Below, piece after piece: positions 44,288-55,657 of a stretch of 64,000 bases of DNA. Below the pieces are notes generated by a model. The model was not told where the DNA came from and did no database searches. It saw only the letters and a program-made list of their open reading frames with translations. The stretch comes from Blasia pusilla (taxonomy: Eukaryota; Marchantiophyta; Marchantiopsida; Blasiales), in NCBI GenBank assembly GCA_050084515.1, contig CM114271.1:3224001-3288000 (forward strand), in the 5' to 3' direction. Made by a program: the position numbers and the translations under genes. The stretch's first letter is position 1. Each line of letters opens with the position of its first letter.

Positions 44288-45950
44288 TAGAGAATATCTT
44301 CAGGTCACGAGGATAAATGATATTTCAATAAAGCAATAATAAAGAAGAAGAGGGGAATTTGAAATGACTTGGAGGACACAGATCAAGAAGGGGAGTGGAA
44401 AATTTTAGTACTACTTTATATCCTATCAAACTATCATACTATTAAAGGCGTTAGCTCTGGCTCAAAAGCTTCCAATGAACGCCATATCTGAAGCCTTTCA
44501 ACTCTTTCAATCTTTTTATTTTCCAAAACTAAGCTAAAACTTGAATAGAAAAGAGTTTTTGTAATTCTGTTCTTTTTTTTCTAGTTGAAAAAAACTAATC
44601 ATTAGGGATAAAATTTGAGTCTAATTCATGTTCAAATGATTTTTACATTTTAAAAAATAAATTTATTACTTCAATACTTAGGGAAAAATTTTAATTATTT
44701 CAAGTTACTTTTGGAAGGAAAAATACATATTATTTTGGAAGAAAATGAGATAAAATAATAATATAATTTTGGGAAATTTATTATTCTTCAAAAGGATTTA
44801 TTTTATTTTATTTTATTTTTCTTTTAATTTTAAGCTTTCATTGTGAGGGATTTCTAAAGAATATTTTGAAACAAAACTTAGATCAAAATGAGTGATTTTC
44901 TTTTATTAGCCGAGAGATAGGGGTTGGAAACTTCACGATAAATAATTTATTTCTAAACTAATAAGGTAAAATATTTTTTATAAAATAAAATAAAACTTCA
45001 TGATTATTCATATATCTATGTTTGTGAAGTATTGTCATTGCACGAGCAAAAAATTGCTAGAAATAAATAATAAGAACTCCATTTGACACATCACATTACA
45101 TCAAGGTGTTGGACACTAACATATTTGATCTTTGTTTTGTATGAATAAAGAAATATCATTTCATGAATCATAATAGCGTCAATTATGCCAACCATAGATC
45201 TTCAAGCTAGTACTCCCAAAATCCCATAGAATCATACTCTATCATTTTTCCCATAATAGGGTTTTATACAATGTAACAATAATAGTAAGAGGATAAATCA
45301 AAGCAGTCATAGGAAATACAATCTATCAATACCCAATTGATCGCGCATTATTCATAGATGCTAATAAACTACAACAAAATTCAACCTTTGTTTGTCATAT
45401 GATGATAGGACTAGATCAAGACATGAACTCTATATTTGAATGGGCAATCCTATATATACAATAAGACAAAATAACAACATATTCGCAATTTTGTCCCTTA
45501 ATTCACATTTGATGGAAAAGGAAAACGAATGTGAATGGAAAATGTATCAATTAATTTTATTTATTTATTTCATTAATTTACATTATGATGTGCGACCCTC
45601 GTGATTGGACAAAAAGGGACATGGAAAAACAAGTTTACATATGTCCACATACATGGTAGAATCCAAGGCAAAAGTGGCACGAGCAATAAAAAAAGAGGAA
45701 CGAAAAAATATGAATCACGAAGAAAAATGGAAAGATGAGAAAACATGACTTGTCCGTAAAGACGTAAGAGCACGTACACATCACCATGAATGAAATATCT
45801 AAGAGGTACTTTATCAAAATTGCTATTTTAAAGCTCTCATAACGCATTTTTTTAAATCTATAGTGGTCTTGGCGGGATACATGAAAGTATGTCCACACTT
45901 TCGCTCTATTCACATGTTTTTCTTGAACTAAATGGACAAAAAAGTTGCAT
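44288..45950. other. AT-rich intergenic DNA
   Basis: Strongly AT-rich with TTTTA tracts near 44800. No ORF with a domain. Confidence 0.6.
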
Positions 45951-48440
45951 TTGGGAATTTCTCCCACTGTTTAGCTTTCTTTGGCTAAGGGCGGGTCCCC
46001 ATCCCCATGAAGTCGCAAGGTCCCAAATCTTCGAAACGGACCAAGAACTGGTCTTCGGTCCGTCCACGGCACAGAAACTCCTCGGACAATCCTTGGAGTC
46101 CATACGAGCTGTAACCGGTTCCAATTTTTCAGAGAACTGGTTAGGCCCGTTCTCTTCGACGAAGGGAACTAGTTGGGCTAGTGGCGGGATAGATTCTTCT
46201 TGCAGTGGAAAATTTGAAGTGGGAATTTTGAATCTTCCCATGTTTTCTTGATCATTCCATGTCAGGTGCGCAAATTCAAAACTCCACCCGGAATTCCTTC
46301 CTCCAAGATCAGACAGTGCTCCATAAATACACTCGCAAGATCACCGAGCTCATCCCGCGTCTCTCCCGCCCCATGACTACATTGCCCCGATGCCCGATTT
46401 ACAGCTCCTTTGCTTCCGCAATTCGAGCCCGATCTCCAAGCGTTAAGGAAATATCCGAGCCTAATCTCCAAGCGGTGAGCATGGTTTCAAGCATGGTCAA
46501 CGTTGGATTTGTGAACGCCTCCCTCTCTTGCATTTCGTGTGTGCGCAATTTGGTGCCCTTGCAATGTCGTGTCCTTGAATCAGATTATTGGTGGCTAACG
46601 GTAGCTGAGTCGAGCAATCCCTCCGTGCGCTCTTACCTTAGCTGTGAATGCAGGAATTGCAGCTCATAGTGGCTAGTCTGGAGAGCGGGATGGTGATGCG
46701 AGTCACCGCAATTTGAGCTCCGATGTCAACCTGACTCTCTGAAAAATTGACAGTGCGTTCTCTCAACATTCCCCTCTCTTACAGGGGGCATGATGTAGGA
46801 TTTGATCGTCCACTTCAAATCCTCGAATCACCTTGCTTCTAATTTATTCGAGCCTGATGAGATACTGTGACAAGCTTGATTTCCCAATCCAATAAAACAA
46901 ATCACACCCGTATTTCAAATTTGGAGGCCTCAACTGCGATTGATGGGTTGCTATCCACTTCTCCAAATGGACGAAATCGCAACTCTGCAAAAGTTCCAAA
47001 CTAGCTCTGAGTGACGGAGCAAAGAACGCCGACTCCCCTTCTATGCAAATTCTAAAAGCTCCATCCCGAGCTTACTTAGTGCAGGTGTCGATGTTACATT
47101 CGAATGAAACCTGCTAAATCCCAATGCATGAATTCATTCAGTCTGATTTATGACCATTGTACTTCTTGTTTGTGCGAGCACGAACATCTTCGTCTGATTG
47201 TACTCTGAGAGAGAGAAAAGTGTGTGCTAATTGGAAACTGTGAAAATCTGAGTTGGGTAACGAATCACACAACGATCCATCAAGAGAGAGGAGAGAATGC
47301 TCAGATTTTTCATGGACTCTGAGGACGCCTTGCGCGACTCTCCGGTGTAGCTAGAGCTTATGAATTCCTCACAATGATTGAACTAGTGACGGTGATGCAG
47401 GTGCAGAACCTACAAGTCAGCATTGCTCAGCAGCGGGCTGGTTTCTGTCCATAAATCTACCCTGGGCCAGAAGATTATGGAGTGACGGCCCCAAGTAGTC
47501 GAAGGTAGCCAAATCTATTCAGGGATTCATAAGGGTAAATCTTATGAATCTCTACTGTCAACTCGCCCATGGTACTGTCAACTCGCCGGTTCTCCTAGAT
47601 CCTGCCAAATTACTGTTGGCGACTTACGAAATCATTTCTTGTTGGCAATCCTATTTGTTCTGCCTGTTTTTTTTATTCTGCACTGATGCTCGTTTGCTTG
47701 ATTCTGCACTAGTGTGAGACCAATCCCTCCCTTTCAGCTTCGGTGCGACCAAACCTTCCCAATCTTGCTTCGATGCGACCAATCCCTCCCTGCGTCATCG
47801 GCATGAGCAAGTATCTCCAATCTCAGGTCTCCCACATAGACTCGAAAAAGCAGCAAAATGCTGAAATATGACTGAGTGAGTCAGCGATTGACTGATAGAG
47901 AGTCGCGTGTAGTGGAAAGTGCTAACTCTGCTTCACGTTTCAAGGGATGCCTTTGATTTGAAGATCGGGTTTTGGTCGACTGGAAAAGCGCTTCTCCTGT
48001 GAAGTCGGCTCCTCATCCTACTGCTGCAGATTGAAGAGGCATGGAGATGTACCGTTAATCTTTGTCAATCTATGGAGAAAGACTATTAATCTTTGTACTC
48101 TCCATATGTCTTTCGAGTTGACAGAATCCGACAATGACCCCAAAACCGGAACTGTAGTAGCTCTAGTGGTGGCTGACAGTAGCTGAGTCGACCATATGAC
48201 TGAAATGCCAAATAGGAGTAACAATCTGCTTGACAGTAGACGAGAGGAGAGTTAAGAGACAAGAGGAGTTCTGGGATAGGTCCCGAGAAGATTGCGTGAT
48301 CATATTCCAAGTGCCTTAGCTTGCTTGGTGGAAGGAAGTGCTTGATGAGAGGAGTTCATGGAGAAGAGGGAGAAGCCAAAAGCTCTCTTGTTGTCACAAT
48401 TTTTTTCCCTGGCCTTTGCTGAACCCACAATGTTCATTTA
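45951..48440. other. GC-richer stretch without a supported gene
   Basis: Composition resembles 7.8-13.8 kb. The longest ORF (46259-46669 plus, 136 codons) starts with an ATG but has no recognised motif. CT-rich and GA-rich patches could be UTRs of an untraced gene. I cannot support any exon. Confidence 0.4.
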
Positions 48441-48629
48441 TGTAAGTGAGTAGGCCTCAGCTACAAACCTATTTTAGCTTGGCCTCATCGTATTCAAATT
48501 GCCTTAAATTCCTATGTTACAAACTGGCTTGGTGGAAGGAATTGTTAATGGCAATGCTTCCATTGACGCGCAAACCTCCAATAATTATACCGGATTCCCA
48601 AATATCCATGCGTGAAGAATGTGTTCCTC

Positions 48630-49660
48630 AAGATGTAATTGAACTTTCCAAAGACAAGTTCTCACCGTGGTCCTCATCCCACATCAAAATTTTGATCGCA
48701 GCCAAGAAATATGAGATGGAAACCGTGGAATTGCATGGAAGTGAGCAATCATGTATGTCTTCCGGAAAGTTGAAGTGGTCCAAGTGGCTAATTTTTGCTT
48801 GACTAATGGGGTCAATAACCCCATTCGAGATGGAAAACCAATGTAAGAAAAAATGGTATGCTATTCTCAAAGAATTCAAAAAGGTATATGATTGGGAGAG
48901 GAAGGAAAAAAGTGGCGAGGTGGGTTACTACGACATGGATTGATCTATGCGTAAGAAGAATGAGTTGCCCATTAACTTCAATGAGGAGTTCTATAAAGAC
49001 ATGAAGTCTTGGCTTCCTAGACGTTAGGATGTCAATTATGAGGGTGGTGGAGTACATACTTTTGATACCGGACTCCTCCCAATTGCAGATGAAGTCATAA
49101 ATTTATTCAACTCTCCAAGTATGTGAGTACATAATTCTATTTTGGTATTTTCATTACATAAAAGTATGTTATCTTCTATACTCTACTAATGTCTTCTTTT
49201 ATTTAATGGTAGACAAGGATGGATATCATCAAGATGGAAGTGAAACTTGTGAAACCAAAGAAGATACTAAGCAAGCACCACTCCATGTATGTAGTAACCT
49301 ATCCTTCATCTTTTTCTTCTCGTGTCTTTACTTCTTGCACAAATAGTTACTTCCTCACTATTAATGTATCTTGGTAGATGCATCAAATCATGGAGTTCAA
49401 GGAGATGTCCAAGAAAAGCTACATGAAACAAGCTCACCCAGAAGCCGAACTTGGGGTGAGTGTTTTTGCAAAAATTTACAAAGCACATAGTTGTACCATA
49501 GGGAAATATTTCTTAATGATAACTTTCTTAACACTTCCCTTTTATGTAGATGCTTTTGGAGACCACCAAAGAAGAAAGGAAACATAGCTTCATGGATGAT
49601 TTAAATAGTATCGATGGCTCTTCAAGACATTCTGGTATTTTCGCTTCAATATTTCAATTC
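48630..49660 (+). pseudogene. Myb/SANT-like (trihelix-type) DNA-binding protein, decayed
   Basis: Across several frames the sequence reads as the Myb/SANT-like family: WSSSHIKILIAAKKYEME, then KWSKVANFCLTNGVNNPIRD, then QCKKKWYAILKEFKKVYDWE, SGEVGYYDMD and FYKDMKSWLP. The Trp-x-n-C-x-n-QCK.KW..L...FKK..DWE pattern is typical. Frameshifts lie near 48785 and 48832, and stops at about 48942 (TGA after YYDMD) and 49026 (TAG). Possible downstream exons with GT-AG borders: about 49212-49287, 49378-49457 and 49550-49640 (KEERKHSFMDDLNS). Related proteins are plant trihelix factors or the Myb-like partner of Harbinger transposase. Confidence 0.65.
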
Positions 49661-50200
49661 AAGCCTTCCGCATGTTGTGATGTCTTTCGCATGTATGTTG
49701 CTAATAACTTGCTATGTTTGAAGACCACATGTCTTTCACATGTATGTTGCTATAATTTTCTTCGTTTTGGTTTTAGTGAAGGAAAAAAGTAATGACGAAG
49801 GAGTTTGGTGAAAAAACTCTTTGAAGCGTAAGGGATTATCTCTCTGCACAATGTGGTCATCAATAAAGAGAGTTGTAAACCCTATAGACCTTGGTTTTAT
49901 ATACCAAAGACCCGTCCTAGAATATGAGGAAGTCTTTGCCCTATTCAACAAGTGTAAACATAAGAGTGTATGAAGTGTGCAAGTTTAAATCATTTCAGAT
50001 AGCACAAGCATTATAGAAAGGCACATAGCTAAGTCAAAAGAATCATCCATGGTAATGGAAGAAGGTAAGAAGACACCACAAGTAGAAGGTATGGAAGAAG
50101 AAGAGAAATAAGAAAGTGTGAAGAAAAGAGAGCCCCGATAAGGAAGAGTAGGAGAGGCATGGGTAAATAGTGAGGGACTCACACACCTTTACAGTACTTG

Positions 50201-50375
50201 GGCTTAACATCCCTAAACTGAATTTAGTTTTCAGTATTTTTAGTTAGAAAAAAGTTTGTTGGGCTTAACATCCTAAACTGAAACTAGTTTTTAGTTAAGA
50301 AAATTTCGTTAGGCTTAACATCCTCAACTGAATTAAGTTTTCGGTTGTTTTAGTTGGAAACTCACAACTAACTAT
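50201..50375 (+). repeat. Three-unit tandem repeat (about 60 bp each)
   Basis: Units start at 50201, 50262 and 50322 with GGCTTAACATCC, each followed by an AACTGAA...TTTAGTT block. Divergent copies, no coding. Confidence 0.85.
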
Positions 50376-50450
50376 TTTCTGAGTACTCATGATGAATGAT
50401 AACGGATCAGTGGCATTCTGAGATCGATCGGAAGATGAGATAAGGCCGTG

Positions 50451-50648
50451 CTCATCCCGGCAACGCAAAATTTATTTTTTTTTTTTTAAATGCAGTTCAA
50501 TAAAAAGGAGTGATGGAAAACCCATCTGAAGTACAAAAGAGGGGGATTCAAAGAGTCAAAACCTGAAGCCCACAACAAGACCAGAAAAGAAGGAGGGGGC
50601 ATTCCCCCCCTAACGACGAAACTCACCAACAAGCCTCATCCCAGAAAC
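50451..50648 (-). mobile_element. Severely 5'-truncated LINE copy with poly(A) tail
   Basis: 50509-50634 is the reverse complement of the LINE 3' UTR at about 7168-7300. On the minus strand it ends in an A-rich tail (T-run at 50471-50487 on the plus strand). Flanking 14-mers CTCATCCCGGCAAC (50451-50464) and CTCATCCCAGAAAC (50635-50648) match at 12 of 14 positions and are a likely target-site duplication. Together these are the marks of target-primed reverse transcription. Confidence 0.75.
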
Positions 50649-52938
50649 CAGCTATCCGAGTGCTTGGCCCTTGCCTCCGCGGAGTATCGGTAGTTTCCTA
50701 GCAGACATTTGGCGCAGTGATTGTAGTCTCTTGAGATGGGTTCGAATAAAAGAAAAATCTCTATTACTCCTTTTGCGACCCATACTTATGGTCTGGAATT
50801 AGAGTGGCTTGTGATTACAAACCCGGTAGACATTTGAATTATCTCCGTGCTCGAGCTACTAGGCCTCTTTCTTACACCAGGATCCGTGACCACACACCCA
50901 GTGCCAATGTTGAGTCAAATGCTTTATCAGTGGTAGAGATTTGAATCATCTCCGTGCTCGAGCTATTACGCATCTTTCTTACACCAGGATCCGTGGCCTA
51001 TTCTGATTCAGAGGCTCCGTGACCACACAGCCAGTGCCAATATTGAGTCAAATGCAGTTGGGAAGGAAAATGAAGCAAGTGATGCTTGCTTGTGATGACA
51101 AAGCCTGCCACCTTTCATTTTTCTTCGAGCACTATCTTGTCCACAATCAGATCTAGGCATACATTTCTGTACTTGATTGACGGTCATAAGGATCTAGAGG
51201 CAGCTGTTCTTCTTCAGGATTGTCACCGAACTAGACCACGAGGACTAAAGCAGAGTTTGATTCGACAGGAAACCGCATTGAGCCACGTTTGGATGGTTGG
51301 ATTAGCTGGAGACGGATTCGGAGCAACTCACGCTATGATTCGCAACTCACGCTTCCACTATGGTTCACTTCAGCGCGATTTTTCTTGGTCGAATCAGCCA
51401 ATTTCCACGGAAACGTCCCTGGCCTCATTTACGCATGTCTTTCATCGAGGTTGATCTGATTGAAGCACACCGCAAACCCACGAGTCTCATGGTTCACTGT
51501 GATTTGTAGGGGTGATGTTGTAGAAATCGACAGTTGGGTGGCAGCAGCAGGGAAGAATGGCATGCAACGGGATATATCTCTGACCCTGATTACTATTCAA
51601 AGGCTCAACTCAAAGATTCTCTCTGATTGTAGTGCAGAGAGATTCGTCAATCTCTTGATGAGATTGAGGATCAATTGGTTTCTTCTTCGTGGTAGACTCT
51701 ACTGCGCCGCAACTGAAATCTCTTCATGAGATTGAGGAGTGCCTGACAATGACTTCATCGTGAAGCTCGAAACTCTTGATCTTCATCGCGACAGTGAAGT
51801 GCATGCTGGAGGAAGTGGAGGGGTACGTGGAGGAGTACGTTTTCATCGTTGCAGTGAACGGGAGTACATCTTCGTCGGTGTAGTGGACGGAGGTGATTTG
51901 TTTCGGTTAGTGTAATCCAGGAATTGGTTAACATTGCCTGAACACCGATGAAACGCCCAGAGCTACCATCACACTTGCCGGGAAAAGCACAGGACCTTGG
52001 CATAGGACTCCGCAACCCACGGACGCAAGTATCCATGGGGACCCACCCTGTCGGTGTGCGGTCCCGGTTTTTTACATTTAATTCAATGGTAAAGAAAATT
52101 AAGGTGGAAAAATATACCAGCATCATGAGTAAGAAAAAAATTATAATAATGTAATGAGAGAAGGCGATGAATATTAAAACCAAAGTGAGAGTAGATAAAA
52201 ACTGACACAAGGAGAGAGTGGAGTAATTCCAAATGTCACATCTCCATTCACATTTTATGGTTGAGAATTTCCAATAGGACAGCTTGCATTTTGCAGCCTC
52301 TACAATGCACAAAGAATGGAGAAATGGAACCGCTTAATGTGGCTAGTGGCAGGCACCGTAATGTGCACTTAGTTTCATTCCCTTCCATATGACTCTTCTT
52401 CGTGGTTGAATGGAGGAAAGCCTACTCACCCTTGCCAATTCGCAGCCAAGCAAATAAGCCCAGCTACACTCTTGCTTGAAAATCTCCAAGACCATCTCTG
52501 AAATCATATCAGATGTGTGATACAATGCTTCAGCAGTCATGAGAGCTGGAAAACATCAATTTCTACTTCCCTCGATGTTAAGAGGAGAAAGTGCAATAGA
52601 TTTTTGAAATCCAAGTCATTTTGGCCAAATGTTTTTGGTTCAAAGATGGTCCTCGACACTTACGTCGTATGCTCAATCAATTCCGCCAACTCCAAACACC
52701 ATTCTAGTACGAAAATCTAACTTACTTCCTCTCAGATCCAAGTGAACGTCTTCGAAGAAAGGACAACTCTAACTTCATAGAAACTAATCTCTTCAAAACA
52801 CATGCCATAGAGATTGATAATTTCTGCGGGTCTTGAGACCCACCCTGATCTACAATACATCGTCAAGAACCTAGGGAAATCAATTGGGCTGCGTTCAGAG
52901 CCTTGAAGGGTATGACTTTATATCAGGTGCAACCTCCG
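50649..52938. other. Non-genic stretch with a local duplication
   Basis: About 50828-50925 and 50937-51050 are diverged direct repeats ('atctccgtgctcgagcta', 'cttacaccaggatccgtg'). ORFs such as 51755-52312 minus have no domain. GC-richer at 51-52 kb. Confidence 0.5.
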
Positions 52939-53550
52939 CTATAACGAATATAACAAATTCATCCATCGCAATCTCTTAACAGTCAGGTAGTGACACACTT
53001 GTCTGACCATCTCTGCAGCAGAACTAACACCACCAACTTTCTTCGTCCCCAATGCACAACAGTCCGATACTTCTGCTTTTATAACCTGTCGTTTACCAAG
53101 GATCCAGGAGGCATTCCAAACCCTTACTGAGCTGTAGCTGTAATTTTGTAGTCTCAGCCACAAACAATTAGAGTTTGTCTCCCCAACACAGATTTCTCTC
53201 ACCATCCTGTCCGGAATTACATCTACTCCATGTTTAATCCCAATGGAAAGTCCCCCCCTGTCACTGTGTGAGGCATATGCCGTCTTGGGACTGCAAGTCA
53301 TCTTTTGAAGAATTGCTGGTAGCAAGTCCGAGAAAATATGAGGCAATGCCTTTTTACTGCAAGACCCATACCACAGTCTCCACATAAGGGACCTCTTCCC
53401 TGCATTTGCATGTGACACTTGAAAGTTCAAAAGAATTCCCAATACTGAAGGAAAACCCTGGATTTTAACTGGCGACGGTGGTCCTAACTTACAATACAGA
53501 TGCTTAGAATCACATTCACGAGCCAACTGCGGTTCAACGAGTGGGAGCAT
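52939..53550 (-). CDS. Unidentified 203-codon ORF
   Basis: The longest uninterrupted frame between the LINE copy and INTS3, starting MLPLVEPQLARECDSKHLYC. It has no repeats, no clear transmembrane segment and no motif I recognise. It is rich in Cys, Trp and Ser. It could be a single exon of a gene on the INTS3 strand, with possible upstream exon sequence around 54133-54326 ending in an AAAAAG|GTCTCAG donor, or a chance frame. No function is proposed. Confidence 0.3.
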   Translation of the reverse strand: MLPLVEPQLARECDSKHLYCKLGPPSPVKIQGFPSVLGILLNFQVSHANAGKRSLMWRLWYGSCSKKALPHIFSDLLPAILQKMTCSPKTAYASHSDRGGLSIGIKHGVDVIPDRMVREICVGETNSNCLWLRLQNYSYSSVRVWNASWILGKRQVIKAEVSDCCALGTKKVGGVSSAAEMVRQVCHYLTVKRLRWMNLLYSL

Positions 53551-55330
53551 GCAGTTAACTCCTCGCGTTCATAGTGTTATACAACCCAAACAGGCAAGCA
53601 TGCATTGCCAAGCTGAGAGTCAATCCTCTTCTATCTAGAAGTTAAATGCTCTTCCAAATTTGGGTGATACGCAGAACAGGAATTCCGCCAACCACTCTTC
53701 AGATACTTCTGTGACAGCTTACCCGTTACATAATCTTCAGATTCATGAATTTTTTTTGACACCAGAACAATTCAATAATGTTCCACCCTGCAGTTGCTTC
53801 TGGCACCTTAGGACCACAACACACCTCTGGCAACCCTCTAAATAATATGACAGCCAGAACCAGTTGCAACCTGAATCAATATGTAGTACAATGTCGAGGT
53901 ACATGGCATGCGCATGTCAAATCCTCAAGGTCATCAGACAATCTGTAGCACAGCACCACACCTGTCAAAACCATACTATATGTCAAATGACAATGGTGAC
54001 TCATCCGCGGATATAAAAAGTTATGGCCTAGAGACAATGAGTAAGCAAAGAAAAGTTTTAGTGGTTGTAAATAATCTTCATCAAAAATCACCAATAGAGT
54101 TCGAATTACTCAAGAATATAGCTGAGACCTTCTTTTTCCAAATACTTCTCCACACATAAAAGAAGGGTGATGGGATGACTTTGTAGTTCATCCTCTCCAA
54201 CAACAGACACAGAAACTGATAGTAGGGTCCAAAGGTGTAGACGTACAGCCTGTCCAAATGCAGGCTGCTCTGAAAACACATGCTGGTGGAGAAAACGAGA
54301 CGCAAAACTGGGTTTATGCTAGCCATTCAGACACTATCGTTTCCAGCCTAGATACCATAATCAAGTAGTACAGCTGTGTCTCCTTTCAGGAAAAAGATTG
54401 ATATGGAGACAGGTTGCCTTCTTCCAAGTAGAGCCCAGCCAAAGAACCTAGAAATAAGTGAGGGAAAATGATTCACCGGCTGGCCCATAGGCTGATCACT
54501 TCAAATATTGTGCATTGTGTACCAGCCCAAGACTACTCTTCCATTTACTTATGAACAAATACCCACTTTGGCACTAGGAACTTAATGAAGAGTCCCCGTA
54601 CAGATCAATGGCAGAAAAATGTGTCACGTGAAGAGATATACTCTGGCATTGAGATCGCCCCCAAGTTTCTGACTCCCAAGAGCAGCTCCAACCTCCATTT
54701 CACTCCATAGAAAAATAGCAACCTATCACATGCAAGAATGTAAGTCAGGTTAATAGTTGAGTGATGTGTTTCCGCTACACTTTTTTTCTTGGAGACCCTA
54801 AATACTCACGTTCTTCCAAGTAGCATACTGGCTCTAACAGGAGTGTAAATATTCTACCTATTTTCAATTCGTGTCACTATGAGAGGTAGGAAATGATACA
54901 AGGCTAGTAACTGTGGGGCATTTGAACTCAAATCCCTTGAGTTTCAGGTTTGGTATACACAGTTTTCCTTTCTGAAAGAAAAAACATCACCCTCCTAATT
55001 TAACATGCAGACAGCAGTATAGAAAGCTAGTGCCAACGTGTCCGAGATCCTTGGTATACACTTGCATTAAACTACACAATTTCATAGCTTCAGATTCAAA
55101 ACTTTCATGACTGCAATACTTGTAGATCCCCTGAACTATGGCACAATTCAAAAATCAGGTAGGCAGTAGAATAAAACCTGGAAAGTACCAACCATTAAGT
55201 CTTCATGACCATCATTTCAAAAAACCCCAGTGCGCTCCAATCACCCAGTAGGTTAGTAACAATGGTAGGTTGCAAACTAAACGTATTACGCATCCACCTG
55301 TAAACCTTCTTCAATCAGTACTCTTTCCCT
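53551..55330. other. Intergenic or intronic sequence, nothing firm
   Basis: Moderate GC. The minus-strand frame 54081-54326 begins with an ATG and contains a possible donor, but no family is recognised. The part below 55330 may be the 3' UTR of INTS3. Confidence 0.4.
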
Positions 55331-55394
55331 CAGATCGCATCAATGTCCATATTCCCGCACACTGGATTTGAGGGCAAGCTGAATTTCATGGTTC

Positions 55395-55414
55395 ATCTTC
55401 ATGATGGCAATTTC
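55395..55414 (-). CDS. Possible terminal exon of INTS3 (short)
   Basis: The INTS3 frame ends GACAG|GTGAGG at 55662/55661, a strong donor overlapping the TGA used if unspliced. The nearest good acceptor on the minus strand is ...TGTGCAG|GAAATTG at 55415/55414. Joined, the frame adds only K, L, P and S before a TGA. The alternative is that the intron is retained and translation stops at 55658-55660. Either way the protein tail differs by a few residues. Confidence 0.4.
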
Positions 55415-55657
55415 CTGCACATCAAATAAAATAATAGTAAGTGAGTTACATGGCAAAGTAAAGCATCAAAGATTACATAACAATTTACTAAAACCTCATG
55501 AAAAAAATAACCATTCTTAATCACATTCACCCAGAGCATTCGACATCAGCTTCCCAATCAAACAACCATGTGTGTGATTGATTCCCCTAACAGTGTAGTA
55601 ATGAGACAGTGAGACCAATACATCACATTGACCATTTCCCAGGAAGATAGAAAGCCC

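Noticed and set aside
52339-54326. A multi-exon minus-strand meiotic or DNA-repair gene
   Set aside because: Several open pieces with plausible donors exist, but I could not match any to a family or join them in phase.
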